From: Oryzias latipes
Taxonomy: Eukaryota > Chordata > Actinopteri > Beloniformes > Adrianichthyidae
Assembly: GCF_002234675.1 (NCBI RefSeq)
Contig: NC_019873.2
Span: forward strand, 7,403,158 to 7,467,157
Length of the DNA stretch: 64,000 nucleotides
Direction of reading: 5' to 3'
Part shown: in pieces, positions 36,870-47,988 of the stretch
Numbering within the stretch: position 1 is the first letter of the stretch
Layout of the letters: each line of letters starts with the position of its first letter
Notes under the pieces: model-generated
What the model was told of the DNA's origin: nothing
The model's database searches: none
Seen by the model: only the letters and a program-made list of their open reading frames with translations
Position numbers and translations under genes: made by a program

Positions 36870-38490
36870 TATGTATAATGGATGTAATGAAAATTATAAT
36901 TATTCTCGAAACTTCAGTGCAGTAGGTAAGTTAGGAGAGCAATGTGTTAAATATGCTCTGATTAATAGTGTGGCAATAAGCCTCTCTAAACAGGAATGTT
37001 TTAAGCCTAACTTTGGATGTAGAAACTGTGTCGGCCTCTCTTACATGAGCTGGGAGCTTATTCCATAAAACAGAGGCTTGGTTGCTAAAGGCTCTACCTC
37101 CAACTGTACTTTTAGAAATTCTAGGAACCACAAGCAGTCCTGCATTTTGAGTGAAGGGCTCTGATTGGTCAGTAAGCCACAATGTGATTTTTAACATAGG
37201 CTGGGGTCATGCCATGTAAGGCCTTATAGGTTAGCAGGAGGATTTTAAACTTATTTTTAGATTCAACTGGGAGCCAGTGAAGCTAACACAGGAGTGATGT
37301 GATCTCTTCTGCTAGTTCCTGCTAACAATCTAGCTGCTGCGTTCTGGACAAGCTGGAGACTTCTTAAGGAACTCTTAGGACACGCTGCTAACAAGGAGTT
37401 ACATTAATCCAGCCTAGACTTAACAAACGCATGGATTAGCTTTTCAGCATCACTTTTAGATAATGTATTTCTGACCCTTGATATTTTGCGTAGGTGAAAA
37501 AAAATGCAGTTTTACAAGCCTGTGATATGTGAGCCTTGAATGATAAATCCTGGTCAAATAAAACCCAGAGGTTTCTAACTGTGGATTTGGAGGCTATGTT
37601 TACACCATTCAGGAAGACAATGTGATCAGACAGAGCATCTCTGAGGTTTTTAGGACCTGGTATAATGACCCTTTGTTTTTTCTGGGTTTAGGAGGATGTA
37701 ATTAATTGTTATCCAGGTCTTGATGTCTCTGATGCAGGCGTTCTTTTTCCCTATATGATCATTCTCGTCAGATTTAATGGATAAACACAACTGTGTATCA
37801 TCTGCATAACGGTGAAAAATTAATGCTGTGTTTCCTGATTATGTTTTTAAGGGCAGCATGTGCATAAACAGGATGGGTCCTAAAACTGAGCCCTGTGGGA
37901 CTCTGTAGCTAACTCAAGTGCAATGAAAGGACTGTCCGTTTACATTAACAAACTGGTATCTATTAGATAAATACGATTTAAACCATTGTAGGGCAGATCC
38001 TCTGATCCCTAAGTCATGCTCTAAACTTTGGAGTAAAATACTGTGATGGATAGAGTCCAAGGCTGCACTGAGGTCTAACAGAACCAGAATAGAGAGTAGT
38101 CCTTTTTCTTTGGCCAAGAATAAGTCATTAGAGACTTTAACTAGTGCAGTTTCAATGCTGTGGTGTGGTCTGCACACTGACTGAAAATCTTCAAAATGGC
38201 TATTGTCCTGTAGGTGGCAGTAAAGCTGCTTTACTACAACTCTCAGAGGAGGTTTAACAACTGAATATTTAAATGACTGTGGCATGTAAACCTTTTCTAA
38301 ACCATTTCTGAGGGCGAGGGGGGGGGTTGCGCCTGCAGACCATACAAAGCCGCTCGCGGCTTCAATTATGAATGAAACTGCTTTTTGAGTCTTCCTGTTT
38401 GTGTGATTTATAGACAGTATGGTGTTTTCAAAGGAATTATAAACATGTTTGACTTTAGTGCTAAGAAGTAAGCTTAACTGTGACATTACT
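36870..38490 (-). pseudogene. non-LTR retrotransposon (LINE) reverse transcriptase, degraded
   Basis: A minus-strand frame (38,486-37,914) contains ETALVKVSNDLFLAKEKG, LLSILVLLDLSAALDSIHH and ALQWFKSYLSNRYQFVNVNG, typical of L2/Rex1-like fish LINEs. The catalytic YADD motif is encoded at 37,808-37,797 in a continuing but broken frame. The C-terminal end (37,197-36,931) has FSNQASVLWNKLPAHVREAD. Stops and shifts separate these parts, so it is inactive. Sequence from this or a neighbouring element continues to about 38,730, where an inverted-repeat transposon has inserted. Confidence 0.75.
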
Positions 38491-38730
38491 GCTAAATCAC
38501 CTCCATTCCCTGAAATCCTGCATTTCTGATAGTTGTTAAAACTTGGGGGGCTTCATTCAGTCTAACATAGTCATCCTGTTGTAGCCAAGTTTCTGTTAAG
38601 GCTAGTAGACTAAGTTTGTCATAATGAATTTACTCATTGACTAAGAGGGATATGGATCTAATGTTTAGTATTAGTGACCCGCATTTAACTACATCATAAT
38701 TTTGCTTGTTGTTATTGAGAGCACTAGTAG

Positions 38731-41715
38731 TATGGAGTCCTATACTGTTCATAATTAAATAAATAAATATTTAATTCAATAAATAAATATTACCCCATTC
38801 AAATACACAATCAACCAATAAATCTCTCATAAATATATAAAAAGATCATGAAAAACCAGCACACTGATTTTAAGTTAGCCATTGTATTATTCAATATATT
38901 TCATTTTGCTTTAAAAACATGTTCATTATTTTAAAACAGCATTTTAAAATATTCATTTTTAATCATGTTGAATTTTACTATAATTCTGTCTTTTTTCAGA
39001 AGCTCGTATTTCAAAATCGAATATTTTCCAAAGTAGCTTTGTTTTATTTCATGTTGCTGTTTTTCACAATGGCGTATTTATTTCATGAAGAGCTTTTTCA
39101 GCAGAATGGGTCTTTCTGTCAATCAGTGAAAGTGGGCGGGATCTAAACGTTCATTGGCTCATCCATGGAAATCGACTCTTATTCCTCGATACCCGCTCAG
39201 CGGTGTGCCAGCCAGAGAGATGAAATATTTCAGCGATATCAGTGCGGCTTTGCTGACATTAGAGGATCAAATATAGACAAACTATCTGTCTGCTGCAGAA
39301 GATGCAAATATGAACGACTCTGTTTTTGTAGTTTGAGGGTTTGTGTAGACCAAACCACAGAGGATTTCCGGTCGTCCACGTCTATAAGTCCCCCGTTGAA
39401 ACACTCTTCATTCTTACGCCATTCACTCAGAGCTCACATCGTGCCTCACACCCGTGTCGGCTCGCAGGAGGTGAGCTGCGCAAAGCGGAACAAGCCTGCT
39501 CAGGCCTCCTGAACCTTATATTTTTCTATTTTCATTGAGACAATGATTATAATCAGGTCCTCTGATTTTATTTTTCGCTCCCGGGAATATGTTGAACCTT
39601 TCCTGCGATGACGTTTCTGACCGTGGTCGGAAAACGCAGCGGAGATCTGGGATTGATTGAGCAAAATTCTGCAGCCAGGGCTTACTCCAAGAATCAGGCT
39701 CTGTACTTTGGAGGAAACCTTTTTTTACTATTACTTTTCCGGGGGACAGGGCAACAGACCCTTAACTTGCGCTCACACACTCACTCTCGCGCTGCCTGGG
39801 TGCTCTGAGTTACACGTAATTCAAGACGTAGTTTGACTGCAGGACCTGAAGGAGAGACTCTCTCTGGGATGATCTCATGAACTCAAACATGGAAAAATTG
39901 TTATAATTTGAAACTATTCAAAAGAAATAAACCTGATCTTTTAACACTCCATGTACATTGTGCATCCATGCATTGTTACTGAGATAAGCGCAGGCAACCG
40001 CTCCATGTGGCTATCAGGCTAAAACATTAGGTGGTAGCCCCTCCCATACGCGGCATGTTGCGTTCATGGAACTCCAGTTCTTTTATGTATGATTTATTTA
40101 TTTACTTTGACGTTACAGACAGAAGATAAAGAGTCAAATACAGAGTCCCAGAAGTCAGAAAGCGACGGGCAACATATGGGTAAGATTTGCAGGGCCGAAA
40201 TTACATTGTACACAGTTAGGATCAGTACCAGGAAAAACTCTGGCAAGTCTGCTTCTAGACCAATGAGCTCTATGAACCACTTTACATTGAATAATACAGT
40301 GCCGGGTGCATATTGATGAGGAGTGAATTCGCCCAAGCACAGATCTCCACTGATCATTTATGTCTAGATGAAGCTCTTCTGACCAAGCCACACGTAGCTG
40401 GTCAGATGACGAATCAAGGGTGGATAGTAAAAAGCTATAAATTTTTGATATTGTACCCTTCAGAGAGGGGTTTATCCCCATGAGATTGTCAATCATAGTG
40501 GCTGTTGGGGCACTGGAAGGATCAGGGAAATGACGACAGATAAAATTACGAGCTTGCAGATACCTAAAGAAGTGAGTGTTGGGCATATTAAACTTTTTAG
40601 CTAATAACTCAAACGGAGCTAAAGTTCCATCTATGTAAAAGTCTTTTACTGAAACTAAGCCACGACTTCTCCACAGGGCAAAAGTCTTATCAGTAGATGA
40701 TGGAGGAAACAGAGGGTTAAGATAAAGTGGGGACATGAGAGAGATTTTTTGAATTACCAGGTGCTGTTTCAGTTGAGTCCATATCTTTAAACAATGCTTC
40801 ACTATGATGTTATCGGTGTAAGATGTGAAAGATAATTTAAGAGGCAGACTCAAAAGAGACAATAAAGTAGCAGAGGCAAAAGTACAAGATGATTCCTCCA
40901 TTAGTAACCAGACTGGCTTAACAGTGTGACTATGACACCAAAATAATATTGTTCGGATATTATGGAACTCCAGTTCATAGAAGTTTTGTGGAACTCCAAC
41001 AACCACCCAGCCTAACTTAGACCACTACTAGATGTTCATGAGAAGAGGAAAATAGCCGAACCGATCACAAAATCACCCGAATTATGCACACTCGGCCAAA
41101 GCCACTTTTGTCCGCAAATTTAGAACAAAAACTGCCCAATTTCGTGTAACACTGTGGATGTGTTGAGGTGCATACTCTCCCTAGTGTTGAGGAGAGTGTA
41201 TTGCGCCGTCACGTTTGGTGAAGCATCTTGGATCGATGTAGTCACGGTGCTGCTGCTCATGTCTGAGTTAAGGAGTAGCCAATCCCAAAAGTGTCTCCGC
41301 CTTGTCTAGTTTGATTGACAGACAGACACAGTCTCCTGAAAAAGCTCTTCATGAAATAAATACGCCATTGTGAAAAACAGCAACGTTAAATAAAAACAAA
41401 GCTACTTTGGAAAATATTGATTTTGAAATCCGAGGTTCTGAAAAAAGACGTAAAATTATAATATATTCCTCATGATTAAAATGAATATTTTTAAAATGCT
41501 GTTTTAAAATAATGAACAGGTTTTTAAAGCAAAATGAAATATATTGAATAATACAATGGCTAATTTAAAATCAGTGTGCTGGTTTTTCACAATTTCATGA
41601 TCTTTTTATATATTTATGAGAGATTTATTGGTTGATTGTGTATTTGCATGACGTCATATTTATTTATTGAATTAAATATTTATTTATTTAATTATGAACA
41701 GTATAGGACTCCATA
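38731..41715. mobile_element. 2,985-bp long-inverted-repeat element with TAGTAG target duplication
   Basis: The left terminus TATGGAGTCCTATACTG and the right terminus CAGTATAGGACTCCATA are exact inverted copies. The inverted arms extend roughly 400 bp (about 38,731-39,150 and 41,330-41,715). TAGTAG flanks both ends (38,725-38,730 and 41,716-41,721). No transposase was found in the interior; the only recognisable coding piece is an inserted L1 fragment. The superfamily is uncertain. Confidence 0.7.
40081..40961 (-). mobile_element. 5'-truncated L1-type LINE insertion with exact 15-bp target duplication
   Basis: The minus strand encodes the end of an L1-like ORF2, with KVVHRAHWSRSRLARVFPG, DPNCVQCNFGPANLTHM and SVKDFYIDGTLAPFELLAKK. 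The insertion is bounded by identical ATGGAACTCCAGTTC at 40,066-40,080 and 40,962-40,976. An A/T-rich 3' tail (T-rich on the plus strand) starts at 40,081. It sits inside the 38,731-41,715 element and is therefore younger than it. Confidence 0.8.
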
Positions 41716-41721
41716 TAGTAG

Positions 41722-42206
41722 CTAAAACAAGATTTAAACAAAGTTAAACAGCAAAGTTGCCGATCTGCCATGAAGAGACAGGTTGCCCCATAACTGCCAG
41801 CTGCTAAATAATCAAAATCAAAAAGAAACTTAAATCTCGAACAAACAACTTTATTGTTGTTTTAATTTTGGGTTTTGTTATTTAGAAGTGTTGTATTTTT
41901 CCATGCTTGTGTTAAGTCTTTTTTTAAGGCTTTAATGGCTGCTTATGTTGTTTTTCTTGTTATTGTTCTTTTTATTTGTTCCTCTCATGAAGTGTACCAC
42001 ACCATAGTAAAAATGTCTACACAACACAGGTCCACACATCTTCAAGACTCAAAAGGAACACTAAAAATGTTTGAATTCTTATTTTATTTCTACCCTTTTT
42101 TAAAAACTTAAAGTAAAAATAAAGAAAAAAGACATGACCCGCTGTCCACTTTACCACCTGCTACCGTCCAAAACCCTTACTACACATAATACATTTCTCA
42201 AGTTTC
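41722..42206. other. non-coding spacer
   Basis: A/T-rich DNA with no recognised gene or repeat end. It leads into the promoter block of family copy 2. Confidence 0.35.
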
Positions 42207-42328
42207 TGCAGAGCAGTTTGTGTCCAGCAGCTGTTTGTTGTTAACCCGTTAAGCTCTGATTGGTCAGGACTGGTCTCTGCTAACATTGATAAACCTTCAC
42301 CTATGAACCTTTCTGCACTGTGGCCTTA
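42207..42328 (+). promoter_or_regulatory. conserved promoter-proximal block, secreted family copy 2
   Basis: The same order of motifs as in copy 1: GTTAACCCGTTAA (42,240-42,252), ATTGG and GATAAA before the ATG. Similarity starts at 'gtttgtgtccagcagctgtt'; the more distal 'aggtctgatagtctcttcc' segment present in copies 1, 3 and 4 is missing. Confidence 0.5.
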
Positions 42329-43576
42329 ATGATGGAGACAGCAAGTTTCCTTCTGGGGTAGGAAATTGATGGCTCCTTACAGGGTTTTATCAACTTTAAT
42401 GTGAAATGCAATTGCCTTCTAATGGGTTTCTTTATTTACAGGTTTTCCCTTTTTGTTCTGCTGGTTGTTCCATCATGTGGTTTCCCTGCCAAAGGTGATC
42501 TTTCATTTCCTTTTGCTGACCCATCAACAAGGATGTTTTGTTGATCTTCTTCAGAACTTGTGCTCTTTCTGATTTCAGGCTCCAAATCCACAGATAATAG
42601 CAGTGGTGACCAAAAAGCAGCAACTAACTTTGCTTCCCACAGAGGAGCTCAGATGAGCCGCTCTGCTCCAGTACATTACAGCTCTCATTCAAGCGGCGTC
42701 TCTCAGCCAGTTCCAGTGTTTGTGCAGAATCCTGGTGTCCCTCAGTTTGTTCCCATGGTTCCATCAGGCAGCAGCTTGAGCTCTGCTGTTGCAGGATACC
42801 CTGTGGCTGTTCAGACAGGATCTACTGTTCCTGTGTTTTCCGGTGTTCCTGCAGCAGGAGTCTCTGAGGCAGTTCAGGTCCCTGTGCAGGCTCCTGGTTT
42901 CTCCCAGTTTGTTCAGTCGGGCCCAGCAATGGTTGGCTCTGCTTCCCCTGTGTTTGTGCTGCATGAAGGAGCTGGTTCCACACAGCCAGGACCTGCTCAA
43001 GCTGCTCTGCCAGGTGACTCCTCTAAAAATGTGCTGTGAATGTTGTTCTCCATGAATCTTCCCCTTTTTGACAAGTGTCTTGTTTGTCCAGAAACCCAGT
43101 GGGCTGTTGCTCCTCCATCTTTCTCTGAGCAAGCAGCAGCTGATGCCCAGGCTGTGGGCTCCAGTGACTTCCTGCCACCAGTCCCTGCCCCTCCAGCTGG
43201 CCCTGTCCTCCAGTCCGGAGAGACTTCCAATATTGTGAAGGAAGCTGAACTTGGCAACTACCAGCAGCAGACGGAAGAGTTTGGTTACCCGGCTGAGGCG
43301 GCGCAGCCTGGAGCTGCTTTCACCAGCGTGCTTGTTCCAGGCCAAGGACTTGGTGGCTTCTGGGGTGGTCCTTATCCTGGCTTTGACTACAGGCTCCTGT
43401 ATGGTCTGTACCCTCCTGGCACCTACACCACCTTCAGCCAGAACCATGAGAAGGGCAAAGACTACTACCAATCCATCCACTACTTGAAGGAGCATGTTTC
43501 TGAAGACCAAGGTCCTCAACAGCAGCAGCAGCAGCTTCAGCAGAAGGTCTTCCATGGTCATCCCAAGAGATCTTGA
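42329..43576 (+). CDS. secreted Pro/Val/Gln-rich protein, family copy 2 (333 aa)
   Basis: Exons: 42329-42357, 42442-42494, 42579-43013 and 43092-43576. Exons 1-3 have the same lengths as in copy 1 (29, 53, 435 nt), with the same phases and a 78-nt last intron. They join to 1,002 nt ending in TGA. The signal peptide reads MMETASFLLGFSLFVLLVV, followed by PSCGFPAKG, so there is one Cys close to the expected cleavage site that copy 1 lacks. The polyglutamine near the C-terminus is two residues longer than in copy 1. AATAAA lies at 43,648-43,653. The last intron contains an in-frame TGA. The protein is otherwise almost identical to the other copies and shows no frame damage, so it is probably functional. 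Confidence 0.8.
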
Positions 43577-43918
43577 GGTCAATTAACATGGTGGACATCA
43601 TGAGGACATTAGGCCTAATTTAGAACTTGGAAGCTAAAGTTTGACGTAATAAAAGACCTGGAAACCTGACTTGACTTATGTTTCTGTTAAGTATTTTAAA
43701 ACGAGGCCTCAAACCCAGTCACCATAAATGTGTTGCTGCCTCTGACATGGTGGCACATTCAGTGGAAGATGAGGGAAGTGCTCAAGTGATCATGCTGTCA
43801 TTGACGAAGGTTTAAAAGATCTTGATTTTTGTAATGGAGCCAATGATTCTAAAACCTCCATTTAAAAGTTGATGGAAAGTTCCTGTGTAGGTCTAAATTT
43901 GCTTTTTTAACATCCGCA
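43577..43918 (+). repeat. duplicon DNA downstream of family copy 2
   Basis: The 3' flank matches the region after copy 4 (62,092-62,370), sharing 'atttagaacttgga', 'agtttgac-taataaaa', 'gatgag-gga-gt' and 'catgctgt'. The duplication therefore included at least 250 bp of 3' DNA and, in pieces, more beyond the inserted transposons. Confidence 0.6.
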
Positions 43919-43922
43919 TTGA

Positions 43923-44941
43923 CACTTGTGCTATCTTGGCTGACCCCACCCTGACGTGTTCTCCCTATCATGACAAAGGTGGAAAGATATGTAATTGGAA
44001 ACGCGTGAGGTTCACAAATCACTGAGGAAAAGGTTCAGAGCACTGTCTAGTGCAGTGTTGTTCAACCTTTTCTGAGCCACGGCACACTTTAAACTTAAAA
44101 AAAATCCCGCGGCACACCAGCATCCTAAATTAAAAAAAGGAGAAACTCAGTCTGTATTGATCTACAGCCCCTCCCTCCACAGTCTCGCATGCATTTTTGA
44201 GAATTGTTGCAGAAAAAGATGGAAACTGCAGCTTTTTTTTCTAAAAAGATTTAAAAGCAGTTTGTGTGTTCGTTGGTTTCAAGACCTTTAACAGATCTCC
44301 TTGTGCGCTGTCACTCTCACAACCCAATGCATCATGGGAGATGTAGTGCATGAAACGGCCGGCGGAGATCGCTTTTCGGAGCTTCATTGTATTCACTTGT
44401 TCCACGGTCTGATACCGGACTCTGTGGAAAGCTACACCGCTAAAGACGAGTTTTAGCTGGTATTGTTAGAACTGAGCGACTTTACGAGCTAAATCGGGAC
44501 AAGGAAGTGAAGACTTTAACCACTTCTGATTGGTCAGACTGATGACATGTGATTAAGCCCCCCAAGAATGATTGGTGGAGACAGTTAAAGGAACGGGACT
44601 TTTCCAAAATACAGCCGGAGCTGCAGCTGAATCGTGGTAACGTCATTCTTATCAAAATGTCTTTAATAAAATAAAATAAACGCAAAGAAAGTATTTTACG
44701 ATCTTTTATATTCCTAACTCAGTGTTTTATCAGGGCCTGTTTGGATGAACACAGAGCTGAAATCCTGGAGATGGGAAATGTTAAATCAGTTAATGAGGGC
44801 AATTTCCCACGGCACACTTGACCATCTCCCACGGCACACTAGTGTGCCGCGGCACACTGGTTGAAAAACACTGGTCTAGTGGGTCTAGATGACCTAACTC
44901 CCAATGTTAAGTGCCTAGTATAGCACAAGGGTTTAGTCTGG
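43923..44941. mobile_element. piggyBac-like MITE split by an hAT element
   Basis: The left end 'acttgtgctatcttggctga' and the right end 'ctagtatagcacaaggg' match the intact MITE at 59,743-59,946. The expected TTAA flanks are degraded to TTGA and TTTA. Its middle is interrupted by the hAT element at 44,053-44,873. Confidence 0.6.
44053..44873. mobile_element. non-autonomous hAT element (family B, copy 1) with exact 8-bp TSD
   Basis: The termini are CAGTGTTGTTCAACC and GGTTGAAAAACACTG. The flanks GTCTAGTG (44,045-44,052) and GTCTAGTG (44,874-44,881) are identical. Subterminal 'cggcacac' motifs recur at both ends. It has no transposase, and the interior resembles copy 2 at 51,896-52,792. Confidence 0.85.
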
Positions 44942-45671
44942 TCTATCTTGGACCAATCCTGCACAAAGACTTGATGGCAGATGCATGGTTAAATGCAGCC
45001 AGTAGCCGCGGTTACATGGGCAGAATATCTTGATCAATGGTCGGGTTAAAATTGACCCGTGCACATGGGCACAGAAAACCTTTTTCCGATTAGAAACGTT
45101 CCCATGGATCACACTTTCGGTCGGAATGAATCATTTGGGCATGCGCAGTGTAAAATCACCCAGATGCGGAAATAGGTCCCGTTGTAAACAAACCGCTGCC
45201 ACAGACAGCATGTGGAGCAGCTCCGTAATACGAGACTCTTCCAAACGTGCTTTTATTATGAATATAAGGAAGCGCCTGTTCGCTCATCGTTGCATTTAAT
45301 CCGTGTGGTCAGTGCTTTTTTGTGGAAGAATTAAGCTGGAAGAAGGCTTAAGACAGGCTAACATGGGCTAACATCATTAGCCTGATGGACACAAAATCCA
45401 GGACCGTGCGAGAAACGCAGCAATCTGCATCCTGGCTGCACGTAAATGTCTGGGAATAACATCAGCCTTTATTTTGTCGGGACACAACTGGAAACACAAA
45501 TCCACGTGATTGTTGGAACAGTTTCTGAGGATTGAGCGACATTTATTTCTGCTCTGAAAAGTTCACACAGACCCCAAAGCCACTCTGTGAGCTAGCGGCC
45601 TGAGCTCTGTTTGAACACGGTTCCTCCTGAGTGCTGCAGCCGCTAACCCAGAGCTACGGTGGCCCAGAAGG

Positions 45672-45825
45672 GTCACAACACAACACATTAACTTTACACA
45701 CAACACATTAACTCACAACACAACACATTAACTCACAACGCAACACATTAACTCACAACGCAACACATTAACTCACAACACAACACATTAACTCACAACA
45801 CATTAACTCACAACGCAACACATTA
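45672..45825 (+). repeat. minisatellite, 20-bp unit (left block)
   Basis: Tandem copies of 'acacattaactcacaacaca' and close variants. The same unit continues at 46,510-46,725 on the far side of a LINE insertion. Confidence 0.85.
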
Positions 45826-46509
45826 AGATAAGATAATAAGATAAAGATACTTTATTGATCCCAGCTTGGGAAATTCAGTTGTTGCAGCGTCGGCGTTAGG
45901 CTCAAGATACAAACTTACACACAATAGATGACAGAGAACCAAAACAATCAATCGGAAAGAAACATCAGTGAATTAGCACAGTCGTATTGCATGCCACATC
46001 AGGAGAGAGAAAATAGACGGACCATAAATGACTTTATCTATTGCACATGGATGACAAGTTATAGAGTCCAATGGAGTGAGGAATGAAAGATCTCCTGAAG
46101 CGGTTTGTGTGACAGCGAAGCTGCCTTAGCCTGTTGGAGAAGGAGCTCCGCTGACCGTCCAGAACAGGATGGAGAGGATGCTCAGGATTATCCATGATGG
46201 ATACCAGTTTATTTAAAGTCCTCCTCTCCATCACAGATTCAAACGTGTCCATTTTGCAACCAATTACAGAGCCAGCTCTTCGGATCAGTTTGTTCAGTCT
46301 ATTGCTGTCCCTAGCAGATATGCTGCCCCCCCAGCAGACCACCGAGAAGAACAGAGTGCTGGCCACAACAGACTGGTAGAATATTTCAAGCATCTTGCTG
46401 CACACGTTGAAGGACCTCAGCCTCCTCAGGAAATGGAGTCTGCTGCTGGCCTTCTTATACACAGCAGTGCTGTTGCTCTTCCAGCTCAGTCTGTTGTCGA
46501 TGGTTACTT
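45826..46509 (-). pseudogene. LINE 3' fragment with reverse transcriptase C-terminus, inserted in the minisatellite
   Basis: The minus strand (46,462-46,034) encodes SSRLHFLRRLRSFNVCSKML, VVASTLFFSVVCWGGSI and DSNRLNKLIRRAGSVIG, typical of the C-terminal region of fish CR1/L2-like LINEs. The 3' end (plus-strand 'gataaagatactttattgat') faces left. The short repeat ACATTAA occurs on both sides and may be the target duplication. Confidence 0.7.
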
Positions 46510-46725
46510 TACATTAACTCACAACGCAACACATTAACTCACAACGCAACACAATAACTCACAACACAACACATTAACTCACAACACAACACATTAACTC
46601 ACAACACAACACAATAACTCACAACACAACACAATAACTCACAACACAACACATTAACTCACAACACAACACATTAACTCACAACACAACACATTAACTC
46701 ACAACACAACACATTAACTCACAAC
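46510..46725 (+). repeat. minisatellite, 20-bp unit (right part of left block)
   Basis: About eleven tandem 20-bp units identical or nearly identical to those at 45,672-45,825. Confidence 0.9.
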
Positions 46726-47283
46726 GGAAGTAAAGCTGCAATGGAAGTGCTTTTATTCTGAAATTAACGTCACAGTGAGCTGTGGAGGGAGCATGTTTCT
46801 TCTACAAGAGAAGCTACACAATGTTAACGCACACTCCTCGCGCTGCACTCACACCCCTCTCTGTCGCTGCACGTGCTCCGCTACTCTCTGTTCTTCAGCC
46901 CCCACCCACCCAGACACCCTCCCAGTCCCCGCACAACCTCCTCTCCTTTCTTCCCCTCCCTCTTCCTCTCACACACGCACGCAAGCGGTCCCCAACACTT
47001 GACACGACAAATGTGGAGAGATCGCACTGTCAGGCTTTAATGAACACAATTTCTAAGAGGCGGGGCGTTGCACTCCCCCAACAACAGGTCCAGAGCCCGG
47101 TCCATTAAGCTCTGCCGTTCACGGAGCTTCAGTAGAACTCCAAAAGCCACACGGCCTAACGTAGGCCGCTATTATATATTCATGAGTGGGAAAAAACCCG
47201 CTGAACCGACCTTAAAACAGCTGAAAATATGCATTTTTTTTTTGCTCAAATAAAAAAAAATAAAAGCACTTCCATTGCAGCTT

Positions 47284-47453
47284 TACTTCTGTTGTGAGTT
47301 AAAGTGTTGTGAGGTAAGTTAATGTGTTGTGAGTTATTGTGTTGTGTTGTGAGTTAATGTGTTGTGTTGTGAGTTAATGTGCTGTGTGTAAAGTTAATGT
47401 GTTGTGTGTAAAGTTAATGTGTTGTGTATAAAGTTAATGTGTTGTGTTGTGAC
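47284..47453 (-). repeat. minisatellite, inverted block
   Basis: Tandem 'gttgtgagttaatgtgttgt' units, the reverse complement of the left blocks. The unit is more variable here ('gtgtgtaaagttaatgtgtt'). Confidence 0.85.
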
Positions 47454-47988
47454 CCTTCTGGGCCACCGTACAGAGCAGCGGGACGGTTCGCAGTCTGAAT
47501 TCTCCCACACATAACAAAACGCACACGTAAAAAAGCATCCTCCCCCCCTTCAGACACAAAGTTATTAATCCAGCTGTTCTGCTCACTCGGGTGCCAGTGG
47601 ACCGAGTGAGCGTCGGGGGGGCACGAAGCGCCCCTTCCCCGCATCTACCTCGTGAGTGGTGAAAGAGGGGCGAGAGCGGAGTGGCGCTTCTCACGGGGCG
47701 TCCGCAGAGCAGCTGGTCGGTCCCGTATGCGCTCCAAAGCTTTCTCACAGCGAAACACCATCTATGCGTGACGTAAACCAGAGCAGTAGTGACACACGAT
47801 CGGAATGACCGTTTACATGGTCCACGATCGGATAAACGATTGGTATAACCCACCTATCTCGATCGGAAAGAAATTCTGATCCGAACGAGTCTGATCGGGG
47901 CAGAGTATTCCGAACGGCGTGTTTACATGACACTTTTTTTCCGATCAGGCGTTCATTCCGATTACTTTTGGCCATGTAAACACGGCTA

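Larger units (their letters stand above)
45003..47988. mobile_element. 3-kb fold-back composite element with inverted minisatellites
   Basis: The ends TAGCCGCGGTTACATGG (left) and CCATGTAAACACGGCTA (right) are inverted near-copies, and both arms contain repeated 'cgatcgga'-like motifs. Further in, 'ggcccagaagggtcacaaca' (45,661) is mirrored by its reverse complement at 47,446-47,465. Minisatellite blocks lie just inside each of these. No transposase was found. A LINE fragment is inserted in the left half. Termini are accurate to about 5 bases, and no clear target duplication was seen. Confidence 0.6.

Noticed and set aside
46510-46725. CRISPR-like array
   Set aside because: The units are contiguous 20-bp tandem repeats without unique spacers, in a vertebrate genome.
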